Below are positions 61,646 to 64,000 of a DNA stretch of 64,000 bases, in pieces. The notes beneath the pieces are model-generated. The model saw only the letters and a list, made by a program, of their open reading frames with translations, was not told where the DNA came from and did not search any database. Location of the stretch: positions 14,734,604 through 14,798,603 of the forward strand of contig NC_065404.1 in the NCBI RefSeq assembly GCF_024362695.1. Direction: 5' to 3'. Every line of letters starts with the position of its first letter. Positions within the stretch are counted from its first letter, which is position 1. This DNA comes from Pectinophora gossypiella. Its lineage: Eukaryota; Arthropoda; Insecta; Lepidoptera; Gelechiidae. A program made the position numbers and the translations under genes.

Positions 61646-62360
61646 TTTGTTGGGATGTAAAAAGTCTTTATTTGTATTTTATGATGATATTCAAGGAATG
61701 CCAACACTAATAAGACTGTTTTAGCACGGCCAAAACATGCCGCTGAACGCATTCTATATTCGTTGTTTTCACTAAGAATAGTGGAGAAGTGAGTTACAGC
61801 GCAATTTAAGCATGTCCCAAGCTAAGACAAGGAGGTCGGCTTTCACTTAGCAGTAAAAACAACATAAAATCACGAATGTGTCGCCACCGCCTCGGCTTTA
61901 ATACCGTTCCGTATACGATAAAATACCCAAATAGTGTTCCGCGAACGGATCACGTTGCTACTAGGATTCTAAATGGAGATAGCTTCGGCTGGTCTACCAA
62001 CAGCTTCGATAACACTGGTTAAAGAAATCATGGCCCTCAGTGCTCTGCATTTCAGACGATTGCAAAGGTGACTATAATAAGTTGTATACATACCTAAAGA
62101 TACTTCATGTGGACCTAAAGTCAACCTATAAAACCGCACTGGACAATTGCTATAGCGAGGAGTACAAAATTCGAGTAACCAATAAATACCGAACGAAAAG
62201 AGTACGAGAAAATAAACTAAGCCAACTACATATAATTATAATTATGTGTATTATTATTATGTACGTAGTTTATGTAGTCGAAAGTGTATTTATTTTTTTA
62301 TATGTACAAGTATTCCCATGCTGCACTATCCCGCTATATTACATAATATTCAATATGTCC
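61646..62360. other. No gene proven
   Basis: The stretch 62040-62240 is relatively open (YKTALDNCYSEEYKIRVTNK) directly upstream of a LINE-GCC 3' end. It could be the decayed ORF end of that LINE, but no motif confirms it. Confidence 0.4.
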
Positions 62361-62364
62361 TATA

Positions 62365-62505
62365 CTTAAAGGTTGCCTGGAAGAGATTGCTACTTAGCAA
62401 TAAGGCCGCCTATTGTACTAATTCTATTTCTCTTTTGTTTTGTATTTTGTTTTTTTCCTGTTTGTGCAATAAAGTATTTGTTATGTTAAGTTATGTTAAG
62501 CCAAC
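62365..62505 (+). mobile_element. LINE-GCC 3' end
   Basis: GGTTGCCTGGAAGAGATTG, hairpin ATTGCTACTTAGCAAT (62386-62401), AAGGCCGCC, TTTGTGCAATAAAGTA and the (GTTAT)n-like end. Confidence 0.85.
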
Positions 62506-62814
62506 CTAGTGCGGCAAATTACTATGGTCGACGTCTAAATAAATATATAATACCCCGAATCTTTAATGAGCAACCTATTCTAAGGAAAAATCCCAAACTG
62601 CCAAAACAAGCAATTAAATCAAAATTAGTAAAAGCACTGCTTGAATTAAAATAATGTCATCGTAAAGTGTGATACATATGTTGTAACCTAGAGATAAAAT
62701 GGTATAATCAAACATTGCTACAGCGTACTCACCAACAAACTGGTGTCAGTTTAGCGACATAATGTTAGGTGCAAAAATGTGTAATTAATGGTTCAAATAA
62801 ATTTAAAAAAAAAT

Positions 62815-62882
62815 GTCCGGCGAATTTACCCAATGATGCTATCCGAGGCAAATACGTAACTATTCACGTCAAAAAAATAAAA
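62815..62882 (+). mobile_element. P element 3' scrap
   Basis: ATGTCCGGCGAATTTACC, GCAAATACGTAACTATTCAC, then GTCAAAAAAATAAAA; decayed. Confidence 0.6.
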
Positions 62883-63465
62883 TGATGTTCTTCAGAATCA
62901 TTCGCACGTTGATACTTAAACTCACTGGGAATACATTTGTATCGGAATAATAAGCTATAATTCAACAAAAGACATGCGAAGACTATTCACGCTTGGAATC
63001 CAAAAGCAAAACTACTGACTCATCCATCGTCACCCACACATGATTTCCAAATTCGGATCCTGAAATGTGACGGTGATTTTGAAGGTATTTTTAGGTGCAC
63101 CGTTTCGAGCGGCAAATAGTTTAGGCGGTGTACGTTGATATATCGGGATTGCATCCAAACGCGATATCATGGGCGTCTCGAGAAATGGAAATTCTGTCAA
63201 GTAAAAGCTTTACATGTTCTCGTATTTAGGCTCTGAATATATTCTGGGACATATTTTTCCCTCTTTGCGGGTAAGAATTTTAAAATCACTTAAGTTAGTT
63301 CCTATTTTATTTTGCTCAAATGTATATGTTGGCGTGCAAACCGACTGTTGCGTATTTACACATTATTTTAAAGTTGACTAACTACTTACAACTCTACGGG
63401 GGCCTTAGCCAAGTTGAAAACGATTATAAAATCGCTTTTCACAAATATAAAAAAATACAAAAAAA
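62883..63465. other. No gene recognised
   Basis: Nothing identified. Confidence 0.4.
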
Positions 63466-63467
63466 TA

Positions 63468-63661
63468 CAGGGTGATAGTGACATCATAACGAATACTGAA
63501 GGGGATGATTCAGACCATGATTCTGAGTTGATATCAAGTGGAATTCATAAAAAAAAATTCAAAACCATACTTTTGCGATGTAAAATTTCATTTGATATCA
63601 ACTCAGAATGATAGTCTGAATCATCTCTCAAAGTTTGCGTTACGATGTCACTAATATCCTG
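63468..63661 (+). mobile_element. MITE-TA, complete copy
   Basis: The left end is TA followed by CAGGGTGATAGTGACATC. The arms carry GACCATGATTCTGAGTTGAT and its partner. The right end is decayed (GATGTCACTAATATCCTG). Confidence 0.8.
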
Positions 63662-64000
63662 TGTATGCCATCGACATGTCACTTTATGTTAATCCTGTAA
63701 TTATTTTGACCGACTAGCTTGGAACGGATAGAAATTAATGCGGACCACAGAATGTCCATTCTATGCATGTAGTAGGTATTATTCTTTATTCTATACCAGC
63801 AGAGACCCTCAAGATTATTCTTTATTCAAACTTTTATTCACGCCTTATGACTACCACAAACTCAACCAACACTAATCCTAATTTTAGACTCAATTCAAAG
63901 TAAATAGGGTAATGTATTATCGATAATAAAAGTGAGTGATCCGAAGATTAACTTAAGGTCTATGTATACAGCAGTCTCGCCGTCTGGATCAATGACCGAC
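63662..64000. other. No gene recognised
   Basis: Contains two ATTATTCTTTATTC motifs (63779 and 63816). The last bases read AATGACCGAC, which may start another SINE-A tail beyond the window. Confidence 0.4.

Overview
The window looks like lepidopteran (moth or butterfly) nuclear DNA that is almost entirely transposable-element debris. I base this on A+T-rich sequence, dense interspersed repeats of types I recognise from Lepidoptera, and short simple-sequence tracts. I find no convincing host protein-coding gene, no rRNA gene and no true tRNA gene. Every coding stretch I can assign is the broken C-terminal end of a non-LTR retrotransposon reverse-transcriptase ORF. Family labels are my own working names, defined by sequence shared between copies inside this window.

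Families. SINE-A has a tRNA-like head and a central domain, with two alternative tails. SINE-B has a tRNA-like head and a GATGAT end. SINE-5S has a tRNA-like start followed by a block matching the 5S rRNA internal promoter. SINE-E is a degenerate tRNA-like repeat. The P element is about 275 bp and ends in poly(A). RTE-I ends in QQWASCG* and (GATGAT)n. RTE-II ends with LNRRACMKRLM..SAYPGGK*. LINE-III ends with LHRQERGS*. LINE-NKF carries LSENKFKAHVK. LINE-GCC is a 3' tail with a hairpin followed by AATAAGGCCGCC. R22 and R23 are unclassified repeats. The MITE-like inverted-repeat families are MITE-TA, MITE-AAT, MITE-CGG and MITE-TTC. Unit C is a repeat carrying GAGGTGAGGTAAACCTAG.

Layout. Positions 1-14.7 kb are dense with repeats and include a 708-bp foldback element with 8-bp target duplications (7081-7804), a tRNA/5S SINE (6475-6773) and a second foldback (13151-13553). 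Positions 14.7-19.6 kb are the longest repeat-poor block. Positions 20.1-22.8 kb hold a composite repeat containing a 134-bp minisatellite in perfect register. Positions 23-47 kb are a patchwork of nested LINE, SINE and MITE fragments, several with both target-site duplications visible, and with a pair of related loci that give the filled and empty states of an RTE-I insertion. Positions 47-57 kb continue in the same style. Positions 57.7-60.1 kb carry a palindrome, a long CA repeat and a tandem block of about 250-bp units. Positions 60.1-64 kb return to mixed fragments.

How the parts relate. RTE-I, SINE-5S and one tail of SINE-A share a 3'-terminal hairpin of the form GCCCAGCAGTGGGC with a compensated base pair. 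This fits SINEs being copied by an RTE-type reverse transcriptase. SINE-A and SINE-5S also share the same central domain behind different promoters. The window therefore records a modular SINE/LINE system and a readable order of nested insertions. What the locus is in the genome (intergenic heterochromatin, a very long intron, a piRNA cluster or a sex-chromosome segment) cannot be told from the sequence alone.
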